Source: Nocardioides sp. Root1257 (lineage in GTDB: Bacteria; Actinomycetota; Actinomycetes; Propionibacteriales; Nocardioidaceae). Taken from it: DNA of 64,000 bases. The stretch lies in NCBI RefSeq assembly GCF_001425175.1, contig NZ_LMDV01000011.1, forward strand, positions 139,245 to 203,244, in the 5' to 3' direction. Made by a program: the position numbers and the translations under genes. Below are positions 28,666 through 36,293 of the stretch, piece by piece (the first letter of the stretch is position 1; each line of letters begins with the position of its first letter). The notes below the pieces were generated by a model, which saw only the letters and a list, made by a program, of their open reading frames with translations, did not search any database and was not told where the DNA came from.

Positions 28666-29449
28666 GGTCCACGATCACCGGGGCGTGGTCGGACGGGGCG
28701 CCGGTGCCCTGGGCGGGGTCGCGGGCGTCGCGGTCCACGAAGGCGCCGCTCACCCGGCCGACCAGGGACGGCGAGCCGAGCAGGAAGTCGATGCGCAGGC
28801 CGCGGTTGCGCTCGAAGCGCTGCCGGTAGTAGTCCCAGTAGGTGTAGCCGGCGTCGTACGGCTTCACCGTGTCGACCCAGCCGTCCTCGAGGAACGCGAA
28901 GAACGCCGCGCGCTCGGCGGGCGTCACGTGGGTGGAGTTCTTGAACTGCGTGACGTCGAAGACGTCGTCGTCGGTCGGGCAGACGTTCCAGTCGCCGACC
29001 AGCACGGCGTCGCCGTCGAGCCAGCCGCGGGCGGCCTCGCGCAGCGCGGCGTACCAGTCCAGCTTGTAGACGTAGTGCGGGTCGTCGGGCTTGCGGCCGT
29101 TGGGCACGTACAGCGACCACAGGCGTACGCCGCCGCAGGTAGCGCCGATCGCCCGCGACTCCGCCTCGGCGGGGGTGTCCAGCTCCTTGGTGAAGCCGGG
29201 CTGGCCGGGGAAGCCGATCTCGACGTCCTCCAGCCCGACCCTGCTGAGGATCGCGACGCCGTTCCACTGGTTGGTGCCGGCTGCGGCGACCTCGTACCCC
29301 CGGGCCTGGAGTCCCATCAGCGGCAGCTGCTCCTCGCGCGCCTTCGTCTCCTGCAGGGCCAGCACGTCGATCTCGTGCTGGTCGAGGAAGGCCTCGACAC
29401 GGTCGATCCGGGTCCGGAGGGAGTTGACGTTCCAGGTCGCGATGCGCAC
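28655..29449 (-). CDS. xth: Exodeoxyribonuclease III (AP endonuclease)
   Basis: 264 residues. RIATWNVNSLRTRIDRVEAFLDQHEIDVLALQETKA contains the conserved N and metal-binding E; GNGVAILSRVG-type strand (WNGVAILSRVGLEDVEIGFPG), VLVGDWNVCPTDDDVFD, RGLRIDFLLGSPSL and PSDHAPVIVDL complete the exonuclease-phosphatase fold with the D...N and D-H dyads. It incises abasic sites and removes 3' blocks. Start GTG at 29449; a second GTG three codons earlier (29458) is possible. Convergent with the DHFR-like gene. Confidence 0.94.
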   Translation of the reverse strand: MRIATWNVNSLRTRIDRVEAFLDQHEIDVLALQETKAREEQLPLMGLQARGYEVAAAGTNQWNGVAILSRVGLEDVEIGFPGQPGFTKELDTPAEAESRAIGATCGGVRLWSLYVPNGRKPDDPHYVYKLDWYAALREAARGWLDGDAVLVGDWNVCPTDDDVFDVTQFKNSTHVTPAERAAFFAFLEDGWVDTVKPYDAGYTYWDYYRQRFERNRGLRIDFLLGSPSLVGRVSGAFVDRDARDPAQGTGAPSDHAPVIVDLSD

Positions 29450-29474
29450 GGGCGTCACCCTACGGCCGGAGATG

Positions 29475-29490
29475 TACAAGAACTCTTGTA
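29475..29490. promoter_or_regulatory. Near-perfect 16-base palindrome upstream of the ArsR-like regulator
   Basis: TACAAGAACTCTTGTA is a palindrome with 7 of 8 base pairs, located 32 bases before the regulator's ATG and between it and xth. It is markedly AT-rich for this genome. Position and symmetry suggest the autoregulatory operator of the ArsR-like protein encoded immediately downstream. Confidence 0.6.
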
Positions 29491-29521
29491 GGTTCCGGAG
29501 GACGCCCCTAGCGTCCCTGGC

Positions 29522-30070
29522 ATGACCTCGATCGAGACCCTCCGGGCCTTCCACCACCCGACGCGGCGACGGATGGTCGACTACCTCTTCCTGCACGGTC
29601 CGACGCAGGTCGGCACGCTGGCGCGGGAGCTCGGGCAGCAGGTCGGCAGCATCAGCCACCACCTGCGGATGCTGCAGCGCGCGGGGGTGGTGGCGCCGGC
29701 ACCGGAGCTCGCGACCGACGGGCGGACCAGCTGGTGGCGCCTCGACCAGGACAGCGTGTCGTGGTCGGTCGACGACTTCGCCGACGCCGCCGAGCGGATG
29801 CAGGCCAAGGCGGCGCAGCGGCTGAACACCGACCACCACCTGGCCAAGCTCTCGGCGTGGATGCGGGAGACGGAGCGCGCGGACCCGGCCTGGCGGCACG
29901 CGGCGTTCAGCTCGGACGCGCTGGCGATGGCGAGCCCGCAGGAGCTCGAGGAGCTCTCGGAGGCCCTCCGGGTGGCGACGCGCGAGTGGCGCGATCGCAT
30001 CGACCTCGACGACGGCACGGAGCGCCGCCCGGTGTTCGTCTTCTCCTACGGCTTCCCCACGCGCCCGTGA
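29522..30070 (+). CDS. ArsR-family winged-helix transcriptional regulator
   Basis: 182 residues. Winged helix at about 5-80: TLRAFHHPTRRRMVDYLFLHGPTQVGTLARELGQQVGSISHHLRMLQRAGVV, the ArsR signature of recognition helix. The C-terminal 100 residues (LDQDSVSWSVDDF...HHLAKLSAWMRETERADPAW) are a helical effector region of the type that accompanies MFS transporters in actinobacteria. No metal-binding cysteine cluster is present. Its TGA overlaps the MFS gene start (GTGA), and an operator-like palindrome is upstream, so it most likely represses itself and the transporter. Confidence 0.9.
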   Translation: MTSIETLRAFHHPTRRRMVDYLFLHGPTQVGTLARELGQQVGSISHHLRMLQRAGVVAPAPELATDGRTSWWRLDQDSVSWSVDDFADAAERMQAKAAQRLNTDHHLAKLSAWMRETERADPAWRHAAFSSDALAMASPQELEELSEALRVATREWRDRIDLDDGTERRPVFVFSYGFPTRP

Positions 30071-31293
30071 GCGGCCTGCGCGGCGACCGGCTGGTCCTGG
30101 GCTGGATCGGCCTCCAGGGCCTCTCCGCCGCGGGCGACGCGGTGTGGACGGTCGCGCTGGCGTGGACGGCGGTGCAGGTGGCGTCCCCGGCCGTCGCCGG
30201 CCTGGTGGTCGCCGCCGGGACGCTGCCACGCGCCGTGGTGCTGCTGGTGGGCGGGATCCTGGCCGACCGGCTGCAGACCCGCTGGGTGATGCTGCTCGTC
30301 AACGCCGTGCGCGTGGTGGTGCTGGTCGTCACGGCCGTCCTGGTCGCGGTCCACGGCGCGTCGGTGCCGCTGCTGGCCCTGGCCGCCGCAGGCTTCGGGA
30401 TCTGCGACGCCATCTACATCCCCTCGGCCGCCACGATCGGCCGGCAGCTGGTGCCGCCCGAGACCCTCCCCGAGTACGCCGGGGCCAGCCAGACGGCCAA
30501 CCGCCTGGGCGGCATGGCCGGGGCGGCGCTCGGCGGGGCCGTCGTCGCGACGTGGGGGATCGGCGGCAGCGCGGTCGCCAACGCCGTCACTTTCGGCGTC
30601 GTGGTGGGCTACCTCGCGCTCGCCCTGCGTCCGCGCTACCCGCTCCCGAGAGCCGAGTCGGAGCCGGCGATCCGCGGGATCGCGCGCGGCTTCGCCCACC
30701 TGCGGGACGTGCCCGCGACCCGGACGCTGGTGCTGACCCTGTCGGGGCTCAACCTCGCGGTCTCCCCGGCGCTCTCGCTGGGCCTGGCGCTGCACGTCCG
30801 CGAGGCCGACTGGGGTGCACACACCCTCGGCCTGCTCAACGCCACCGTCGGCCTCAGCGCCGCCCTCGGCGCGCTGGCGCTCTTCCGTTGGCGGCCGCGG
30901 CACGAGGCGACCACCGGCTTCTGGTTCCTGGTGCTGCAGGGCGGCGCGATCGCCGTGCTGGCCGCCGGCCCGCTCGTCACGACCGCTCTGGCGTGCGCGG
31001 TGATCGGGGCGACCTCGGGCGCCGCCTCGGCGCTGCTGTCCGCGGTCTTCGTCGGCACGGTCGACGGTGCCTACCTCGGCCGGATGGCGTCCATCCAGAT
31101 GCTCGGCGACGACGTGCTCATGCCACTGGGGATGGTCGTCTTCGGCCTCTTCGCCTCGGGCGCCGGCGTGGCGTGGGCCTGCGCCGGCTTCGGCCTCGCG
31201 ATGGCGCTGCTGATGCTCGTCCCGCTGTCGCGCCCGGCGATCCGCGCGATCAGCCTCCGCCCCGAGGAGGAACTGGTTGGATCGCGACCATGA
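30067..31293 (+). CDS. MFS transporter (probable efflux)
   Basis: 408 residues, 12 predicted membrane segments. ILADRLQTRWVML (loop 2-3 motif) and IPSAATIGRQLVPPETLPEYAGASQTANRLGGMAGAALGG are typical of the MFS_3/enterobactin-exporter-like group. Start is GTG overlapping the ArsR-like stop. The regulator-exporter pair suggests inducible efflux of a small molecule; the substrate is unknown. A further four-base overlap links it to the next small membrane gene. Confidence 0.88.
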   Translation: MSGLRGDRLVLGWIGLQGLSAAGDAVWTVALAWTAVQVASPAVAGLVVAAGTLPRAVVLLVGGILADRLQTRWVMLLVNAVRVVVLVVTAVLVAVHGASVPLLALAAAGFGICDAIYIPSAATIGRQLVPPETLPEYAGASQTANRLGGMAGAALGGAVVATWGIGGSAVANAVTFGVVVGYLALALRPRYPLPRAESEPAIRGIARGFAHLRDVPATRTLVLTLSGLNLAVSPALSLGLALHVREADWGAHTLGLLNATVGLSAALGALALFRWRPRHEATTGFWFLVLQGGAIAVLAAGPLVTTALACAVIGATSGAASALLSAVFVGTVDGAYLGRMASIQMLGDDVLMPLGMVVFGLFASGAGVAWACAGFGLAMALLMLVPLSRPAIRAISLRPEEELVGSRP

Positions 31294-31706
31294 GGCTCCC
31301 CCCGATCAGGCAGAGCGTGCAGGTCATGCTCGTGATCGCGGTCGTCATCGACATCGCCTACTGGGCGATCTGGTTCATCGACCGTGACGTGCTGGCCAGC
31401 GAGCACACGCAGGCCTACTACGAGTTCGAGAACGCCTTCCCGCTCGCCGACCTCTGGCTCGGCGTCGCGTGCGTCCTGGCGCTGGTCGCCCTGTCCCGCG
31501 AACGTCCGTCGGCGACGTTCTGGCTCACCTGCGCCGGGTCCGCCGGTCTCTACCTCTTCGGCATGGACTTCCTGTACGACGTGGAGAACGGCATCTTCAC
31601 CTCCGGCGGTGGCGGGGTCGTCGAGGCGGTCATCGTCGCGCTCACCCTGGTCTTCTCGGTGACGGTGCTGCGGTTCGCGTGGCAGCGGCAGCTCGCCGTA
31701 CCGTGA
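31290..31706 (+). CDS. Small integral membrane protein
   Basis: 138 residues with four membrane segments (about 11-29, 51-67, 79-95 and 108-129). ATGA overlap with the MFS gene, so it is the third gene of the ArsR-like/MFS operon. I recognise no family motif. It could be an accessory protein of the exporter or an independent hypothetical. Confidence 0.7.
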   Translation: MRLPPIRQSVQVMLVIAVVIDIAYWAIWFIDRDVLASEHTQAYYEFENAFPLADLWLGVACVLALVALSRERPSATFWLTCAGSAGLYLFGMDFLYDVENGIFTSGGGGVVEAVIVALTLVFSVTVLRFAWQRQLAVP

Positions 31707-31710
31707 TCCC

Positions 31711-32568
31711 GTGCCCCTGAGCCTGTCCTCGATCCACCGCTTCCCGGTCAAGTCCTGCCGGGGAGAGGACCTCGACGCCGCGGTCGTGGAGCCCTGGGGG
31801 CTTGCCGGTGACCGGCGCTGGATGGTCGTCGACGAGGACGGCGCCGTCATCACCGCGCGCGAGGCCAACGGCCTGGTGCTGATCGACCCGACGATCACCC
31901 CCGACGGGCTCGCGTTGACGGCGCCCGAGCTCCCGCCGCTCGAGGTGCGGACCCCCGACCCGGGCACCCAGACCGGCGTCACCATCTGGCACTCCACGCT
32001 CACCGCCGCGCCTGCGGGCCAGGAGGCCGACGCGTGGTTCAGCAAGGCGCTCGGGCGTACGGCGCGCCTCGTGCACCTCGACGACCCGACCCGCCGTCCC
32101 ACCAGCATCGAGTTCAGCGAGCCCGACGACCGGGTGTCGTTCGCCGACGGCTACCCGCTGCTCGTCGCGACCGAGGCGTCCCTCGCGGCCCTGAACGACG
32201 TGGTCCTCGAGCGGTCCGAGGGCGTTCACCCACCGCTGCCGATGACCCGCTTCCGACCCAACGTCGTGATCGCCGGGACCGAGGCCTGGGAGGAGGACGA
32301 CTGGCGCCGGATCCGGATCGGCGACGCCGTCTTCCGCGCGGTCAAGGGCTGCGCCCGCTGCGTGCTCACCACGATCGACCCGGACACCGCTGCCCGCGGG
32401 AAGGAGCCGATCGCCTCGCTCGCCCGGATCCGCCGGTGGGACGGCGCGACCTGGTTCGGGGTCAACCTGGTGCCCGACACCCCGGGCGTCACGATCCGCG
32501 TCGGCGACGAGGTCGAGATCCTCGACCGGGTGGCGCCGGGCGGCGGTCCGATCCGGCCCGCCGGCTGA
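31711..32568 (+). CDS. MOSC domain protein with MOSC N-terminal beta barrel
   Basis: 285 residues. Residues about 1-100 form the MOSC N-terminal barrel (SLSSIHRFPVKSCRGEDLDAAVVEPWGLAGDRRWMVVDEDGAVITARE). The MOSC domain follows (about 130-280), with RFRPNVVIAGTEAWEEDDW and the conserved Cys in VKGCARCVLTTIDPDT near residue 215. Relatives act with molybdenum cofactor or mobilise sulfur (YcbX, mARC). It is four bases after the previous gene and starts with GTG. The molybdate importer is 12 kb away. Confidence 0.9.
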   Translation: MPLSLSSIHRFPVKSCRGEDLDAAVVEPWGLAGDRRWMVVDEDGAVITAREANGLVLIDPTITPDGLALTAPELPPLEVRTPDPGTQTGVTIWHSTLTAAPAGQEADAWFSKALGRTARLVHLDDPTRRPTSIEFSEPDDRVSFADGYPLLVATEASLAALNDVVLERSEGVHPPLPMTRFRPNVVIAGTEAWEEDDWRRIRIGDAVFRAVKGCARCVLTTIDPDTAARGKEPIASLARIRRWDGATWFGVNLVPDTPGVTIRVGDEVEILDRVAPGGGPIRPAG

Positions 32569-32620
32569 TCGTCAGCTCGGATTGGGGCGCGGTCGTCGTA
32601 CGCCCGTAAAGTGACCGCCC

Positions 32621-33697
32621 GTGGCACTCACCATCGGCATCGTCGGGCTCCCCAACGCGGGCAAGTCGACCCTCTTCAACGCACTGACCAAGAACGACGT
32701 GCTCGCCGCGAACTACCCGTTCGCGACCATCGAGCCCAACGTCGGCGTCGTGGGCGTCCCGGACGGGCGGCTCCCGCAGCTGGCCGAGCTCTTCGGGTCG
32801 GCCAAGATCCTCCCGGCGACCGTCGAGTTCGTCGACATCGCCGGCATCGTGCGGGGTGCCTCCGAGGGTGAGGGCCTGGGCAACAAGTTCCTCTCCCACA
32901 TCCGGGAGTCGTCGGCGATCTGCCAGGTGACCCGGGTCTTCCGCGACGAGGACGTCACCCACGTCGACGGCGAGGTCAACCCCGGCAACGACATCTCGAC
33001 GATCCAGACCGAGCTGATCCTCGCCGACCTGCAGACCGTCGAGAAGGCGATCCCGCGGCTGGAGAAGGAGGCCCGGATGAACAAGTCCCAGGCCGCCGTC
33101 CTCGACGTCGTGAAGGAGGCGCTCGGCCACCTCGAGGCCGGTACGCCGATCATCGCCACGAAGGTGGACCGCTCCCTGATCCGCGAGCTCTCCCTGCTCA
33201 CCGCGAAGCCCTTCATCTACGTCTTCAACTGCGACGCCGACGAGCTCTCCGACGAGTCCCTCAAGGACAAGATGCGCGCGCTGGTCGCGCCGTCCGAGGC
33301 GATCTTCCTGGACGCCAAGTTCGAGTCCGAGCTGGTCGAGCTCGACGACGACGCCGAGGCCCGCGAGATGCTCGCCGAGATGGGCGTCGAGGAGCCGGGC
33401 CTCGAGGTGCTGGCCCGGGTCGGCTTCGAGACCCTGGGCCTGCAGACCTACCTGACCGCCGGCCCCAAGGAGACCCGCGCCTGGACGATCCCGCAGGGCG
33501 CGACCGCTCCCGAGGCCGCCGGTGTCATCCACACCGACTTCCAGCGCGGCTTCATCAAGGCCGAGATCGTCTCCTTCGACGACCTGATCGGACTGGGCTC
33601 CATGCAGAAGGCCAAGGAGGCCGGCAAGGTGCGCATGGAGGGCAAGGACTACGTCATGGCCGACGGCGACGTGGTCGAGTTCCGCTTCAACGTCTGA
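32621..33697 (+). CDS. ychF: Redox-regulated ATPase YchF (Obg family)
   Basis: 358 residues, normal size. G1 GLPNAGKSTLFNAL near residue 8, G3-like DIAGIVRGASEGEGLGNKFLSHIRE near residue 70, a NMKE-like slot replaced by the YchF sequence around FNCDADEL, a coiled-coil insertion at about 130-165, and the C-terminal TGS-like domain (LQTYLTAGPKETRAWTIPQGATAPEAAGVIHTDFQRGFIKAEI). YchF binds ATP rather than GTP and associates with ribosomes. GTG start, with a TAAAGT sequence 12 bases upstream as a possible -10. Confidence 0.96.
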   Translation: MALTIGIVGLPNAGKSTLFNALTKNDVLAANYPFATIEPNVGVVGVPDGRLPQLAELFGSAKILPATVEFVDIAGIVRGASEGEGLGNKFLSHIRESSAICQVTRVFRDEDVTHVDGEVNPGNDISTIQTELILADLQTVEKAIPRLEKEARMNKSQAAVLDVVKEALGHLEAGTPIIATKVDRSLIRELSLLTAKPFIYVFNCDADELSDESLKDKMRALVAPSEAIFLDAKFESELVELDDDAEAREMLAEMGVEEPGLEVLARVGFETLGLQTYLTAGPKETRAWTIPQGATAPEAAGVIHTDFQRGFIKAEIVSFDDLIGLGSMQKAKEAGKVRMEGKDYVMADGDVVEFRFNV

Positions 33698-33700
33698 GGC

Positions 33701-33784
33701 GCTCCGGCGGAGCCGGAGCGACCCGAAGAGGTTGAGGGAGCCCCGCGGCCGAGCCTGCGAGGCCGCGACGGGCGGCTCGAAACC
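33701..33784. repeat. Hairpin and palindromic repeat unit after ychF
   Basis: Immediately after the ychF stop, GCTCCGGC (33701-33708) and GCCGGAGC (33712-33719) form a perfect 8-base-pair hairpin with a 3-base loop, a likely terminator. It is followed by a stretch bounded by GGTTGAGGG (33730-33738) and CTCGAAACC (33776-33784) with internal GGCCG/CGGCC complementarity. GCCGGAGCGG then recurs at 33800-33809. This looks like an intergenic palindromic element of the kind scattered in Nocardioides-type genomes. Confidence 0.5.
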
Positions 33785-33814
33785 TGAGTCACCGGCGAAG
33801 CCGGAGCGGCCCCC

Positions 33815-33864
33815 AGGACGTCATACCGTCGGAGCAGGCGGTCACACTGTCCGCATGACGTCCG
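33815..33864. promoter_or_regulatory. Inverted TATGACGTC-like sites around the start of a hypothetical gene
   Basis: GGACGTCATACC (33816-33827) and GCATGACGTCC (33853-33863) are inverted relatives of each other and of the repeat flanking the DUF559 gene at 1.4 and 2.5 kb. The second overlaps the ATG of the 123-residue protein. No further promoter signal is clear in the 157-base gap. Confidence 0.35.
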
Positions 33865-34226
33865 CTACGCCCTGGGAGTTCACCGACGCCTGGGTGTTCG
33901 CGGCGATCGCCGTCTACGACCGCCCGTGCAGCCTCGTCGAGCTGATCGGCGCGGCCGACTGGATCAACCACGCCGTGCTCCTCGAGACCGAGGTCGAGAG
34001 CGCGCTCGGCAAGCTCACGGCAGCCGACCTGGTCCGCGTCTACGAGGGGTGGACCTTCGAGCTCACGGACGACGGGTCGAGCCTGTGGTCCGGGGGAGTG
34101 CGCGACCTGCAGTCCCAGCTCCAGGTGGTCCTCGACCGGCTGGAGCTCGTCGAGCCCGGAGGCGCCCGCGTCCCGCTGCCGGCTGGCGTGATGGACCGGG
34201 CGCTCGAGGACTACCGCCGCGCCTGA
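33855..34226 (+). CDS. Small helical hypothetical protein
   Basis: 123 residues. Predominantly helical, with FTDAWVFAAIAVYDRPCSLVELIGAADWINHAVLLETEVESALGKLTAADLVRVYEGWTFELTDDG reading like a winged-helix or PadR-like fold (helix, turn, helix, wing). This suggests a DNA-binding or phosphotransfer-like protein, but the motif is weak. The ATG at 33855 is chosen because upstream open sequence is low-complexity repeat. Its last 16 bases overlap a small convergent ORF. Confidence 0.6.
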   Translation: MTSATPWEFTDAWVFAAIAVYDRPCSLVELIGAADWINHAVLLETEVESALGKLTAADLVRVYEGWTFELTDDGSSLWSGGVRDLQSQLQVVLDRLELVEPGGARVPLPAGVMDRALEDYRRA

Positions 34227-34336
34227 GGGCCGGTGGCGACCGCTGCCGGCGCATCCGCCTCGGGCGGCGCGAGCAACAGCTCGGGGTCGAGCTGCAGGTC
34301 GCGGGCGACAGCGGTGAAGATCGGGCAGGTGTCCAT
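34211..34336 (-). CDS. Small ORF, 41 residues, with ribosome-binding site
   Basis: Begins MDTCPIFTAVARDLQLDPEL and ends in an Ala/Pro/Gly-rich tail; 41 residues. AGGAG lies 9 bases before the ATG, and a perfect 9-base inverted repeat (34349-34357 and 34375-34383) lies immediately upstream. No family is recognised. Presence of RBS, coding-like third-base GC and the dyad upstream argue for a real short gene, but the evidence is modest. Confidence 0.4.
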   Translation of the reverse strand: MDTCPIFTAVARDLQLDPELLLAPPEADAPAAVATGPQARR

Positions 34337-34348
34337 GGTGCTGTGCTC

Positions 34349-34383
34349 CTACTGACGACATGACTCCGAGAATCCGTCAGTAG
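34349..34383. promoter_or_regulatory. Perfect 9-base inverted repeat
   Basis: CTACTGACG (34349-34357) and CGTCAGTAG (34375-34383) are exact complements separated by 17 bases, placed just upstream of the leftward 41-residue ORF and about 77 bases upstream of the rightward lipoprotein gene. Arms on the same helical face and AT-richer sequence suggest a regulator-binding site for one or both genes. Confidence 0.5.
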
Positions 34384-34460
34384 GTGTCCCGTACGGCGGA
34401 CGGCGAAACCTCTGCGTGGGGTGGACCACACCACCCGGAGGTGCGGCCTACACTCCCTGC

Positions 34461-34862
34461 ATGAGCGCCGCGACGATCCGCCGTACCTGCACGGGCCTGC
34501 TCGCCGGCGCGATGCTGCTCCTCGTGACGGCCTGCGGCTCCGACTCGGGCGGCTCGAGCGCCACCGACGAGCCCACCACGCCGGCCGCCAGCCCGACGGA
34601 CGTCGAGAGCAGCGCGGCTCCCGAAGGCCCCGCGTGCTCGACCATCTGGGTCGAGGGCGCCACGCTGGACCGGAAGTACACCGGCTGCGTCGACGACACC
34701 GGCCTGGTGGCGCCCAACAAGGTCGGCTGCTCGTCCGGTCAGACGTTCGTGCTGTACGGCGACCAGTACTGGGCCGTGAAGGGCGGGGTCGTGAAGTACG
34801 CCGCCGACGGTCGCACCGCCGCGAAGCCCTACCGGGTGGACATGGCCGCCTGCCGCGGCTGA
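34461..34862 (+). CDS. Small putative lipoprotein
   Basis: 133 residues. Signal peptide with lipobox LVTAC near residue 23, then a Ser/Thr/Asp/Pro-rich linker and an 80-residue domain with four cysteines (CSTIW, YTGC, VGC, AAC), probably two disulfides. Domain text such as FVLYGDQYWAVKGGVVKYA suggests a compact extracellular beta domain. No family recognised. The ATG at 34461 gives a normal signal peptide. Confidence 0.7.
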   Translation: MSAATIRRTCTGLLAGAMLLLVTACGSDSGGSSATDEPTTPAASPTDVESSAAPEGPACSTIWVEGATLDRKYTGCVDDTGLVAPNKVGCSSGQTFVLYGDQYWAVKGGVVKYAADGRTAAKPYRVDMAACRG

Positions 34863-34882
34863 CCCCGTCCGGTCGTCAGCGG

Positions 34883-35089
34883 TCAGGCGGCGGAGACGCC
34901 GAGGATCTCCTCGCGCGTACGCCGCCACGCGGTCGCCCGTTGGCGGTCGCTGGCCAGCGCGGAGTTGGTCGCGCGCAGCTCCTGCTCGGCGCGGGCGCGC
35001 CAGGCGGTGCCGTGGGCGCCGTGCAGGCAGAGACGGAAGTCGTCGAGCCAGCCGGCGACCCAGTTCTCGGGGTCGGCGGAGTTCGTCAT
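34883..35089 (-). CDS. Small hypothetical protein
   Basis: 68 residues. Helical and rich in Arg, Ala and Trp (WVAGWLDDFRLCLHGAHGTAWRARAEQEL...QRATAWRRTREEIL). GGTGGAGG lies just before the ATG. It fills the gap between the lipoprotein gene and the oxidoreductase gene. No family recognised. Confidence 0.5.
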   Translation of the reverse strand: MTNSADPENWVAGWLDDFRLCLHGAHGTAWRARAEQELRATNSALASDRQRATAWRRTREEILGVSAA

Positions 35090-35127
35090 GCCTCCACCAT
35101 CGGCCGGACGGGGCCCTGTCTGAGGCT

Positions 35128-35868
35128 TCAGGACAGCGCGTCGATGAGCGGCCGCGGGTCGGGGGTGGCCTCGGTGGCCTGCAGGACCACCGAGTCGGCC
35201 CCGGCGTCACCGAGCTCGGCCACCCAGGCGCCGAGCTCGGCGGTGTCGGCGCGTTCGGTGTAGACGACGACCCGGCGGTCCGGGCCCACGACGTCCCGCG
35301 CCCGTCGTACGACGTCCGGGTCGACCACCGAGTCGAGCAGCACGCCGTCCGAGACCTCGCCGGCCAGGGCGACGGTGCGTGGCCCGCGCGCCCCGATCAG
35401 CAGCGTCGGCGGGACCTCGGGCGGCCAGTCCAGCGCGACCGCGTCGAGATTGACGTAGCGCCCGGAGACGGTGACGGTCTCCCCGGCGAGCAGCGAGCGG
35501 ACCGCCTCGGTGTGCTCGCGCAGCAGCGTCATCGGCGACGCGGCGGCCGCGCCGACCTGCACCATCCAGTCCTGGACGCCGTGCCCGAGCGCGACCGTGA
35601 GGCGGCCCGGGAAGAGGCGGGCCAGCGTGGCGATCTCCATCGCGGCCAGGGCCGGGTTGCGCAGTGGCACCGGCAGCAGTCCGATGCCCACCCGCAACCG
35701 GGTCGACCACGCCAGGGCGGCCGCCGCGGTGGTCAGCCCGCCCTCGAGGAAGCAGTCCTCCCACAGCCAGAGCTCCGCGAGACCGGCGGACTCGGCGTGC
35801 TCGACGACGGCGCGCAGCTCCTCGGACGGCGACTGCGGACGGAAGACGACACCGACGACCGGACTCAT
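35128..35868 (-). CDS. LLM-class (luciferase-like) flavin/F420-dependent oxidoreductase
   Basis: 246 residues, a short member. TIM-barrel markers are AESAGLAELWLWEDCFLEGGLTTAAAALAWSTRLRVGIGLLPVPLRNPALAAMEIATLARLFPGRLTVALGHG, then PTLLIGARGPRTVALAGEVSDGVLLD. Proteins of this type in actinobacteria commonly use F420 or FMN; the substrate is unknown. ATG at 35868 (MSPVVGVVFRPQ) is preferred to one 15 codons upstream because the family starts here. Confidence 0.85.
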   Translation of the reverse strand: MSPVVGVVFRPQSPSEELRAVVEHAESAGLAELWLWEDCFLEGGLTTAAAALAWSTRLRVGIGLLPVPLRNPALAAMEIATLARLFPGRLTVALGHGVQDWMVQVGAAAASPMTLLREHTEAVRSLLAGETVTVSGRYVNLDAVALDWPPEVPPTLLIGARGPRTVALAGEVSDGVLLDSVVDPDVVRRARDVVGPDRRVVVYTERADTAELGAWVAELGDAGADSVVLQATEATPDPRPLIDALS

Positions 35869-35954
35869 GCGGACCACGCTCTCATGTCGATCCGGCGTCC
35901 GCTCGTCCGTCATCGCGGTGTACGAGGATGAAGTCCCACCACCGAGGAGTGACC

Positions 35955-36290
35955 GTGAAGTACCTGATGTTCGTCGCGACCGACCCCGACCGGCCCACCG
36001 AGATCGACGAGACCGGCACCATGCCCATCGAGGAGTGGGTGGAGAAGAACGACGCAGCCGGCACGCGCCTGCTCGGCGAACGGCTCCGGCCTGCCGAGCA
36101 GGCCGTCGTCGTACGCCGTCGGGGCGGCAAGGTCAGCGTGACCGAGGGGCCGTTCGCCGAGACGCACGAGTGGATCGTCGGCTTCGACGTCCTGGAGTGC
36201 GCCGACCTCGACGAGGCGATCGAGATCGCGGCCGCGCACCCGATGGCCGCGTCCGGCCGGCTGGAGCTCCGCGCCTTCTGGGAGGACTGA
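35955..36290 (+). CDS. YCII-related domain protein
   Basis: 111 residues. MKYLMFVATD-type start (VKYLMFVATDPDR), then LRPAEQAVVVRRRGGKVSVTEGPFAETHEWIVGFDVLECADLDEAIEIAAAHPMAASGRLELRAF, the standard YCII/DGPFAE dimer-fold sequence (here EGPFAET). Often encoded beside ECF sigma factors, but not here. GAGGAG is 7 bases before the GTG. Function uncertain. Confidence 0.88.
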   Translation: MKYLMFVATDPDRPTEIDETGTMPIEEWVEKNDAAGTRLLGERLRPAEQAVVVRRRGGKVSVTEGPFAETHEWIVGFDVLECADLDEAIEIAAAHPMAASGRLELRAFWED

Positions 36291-36293
36291 GCC

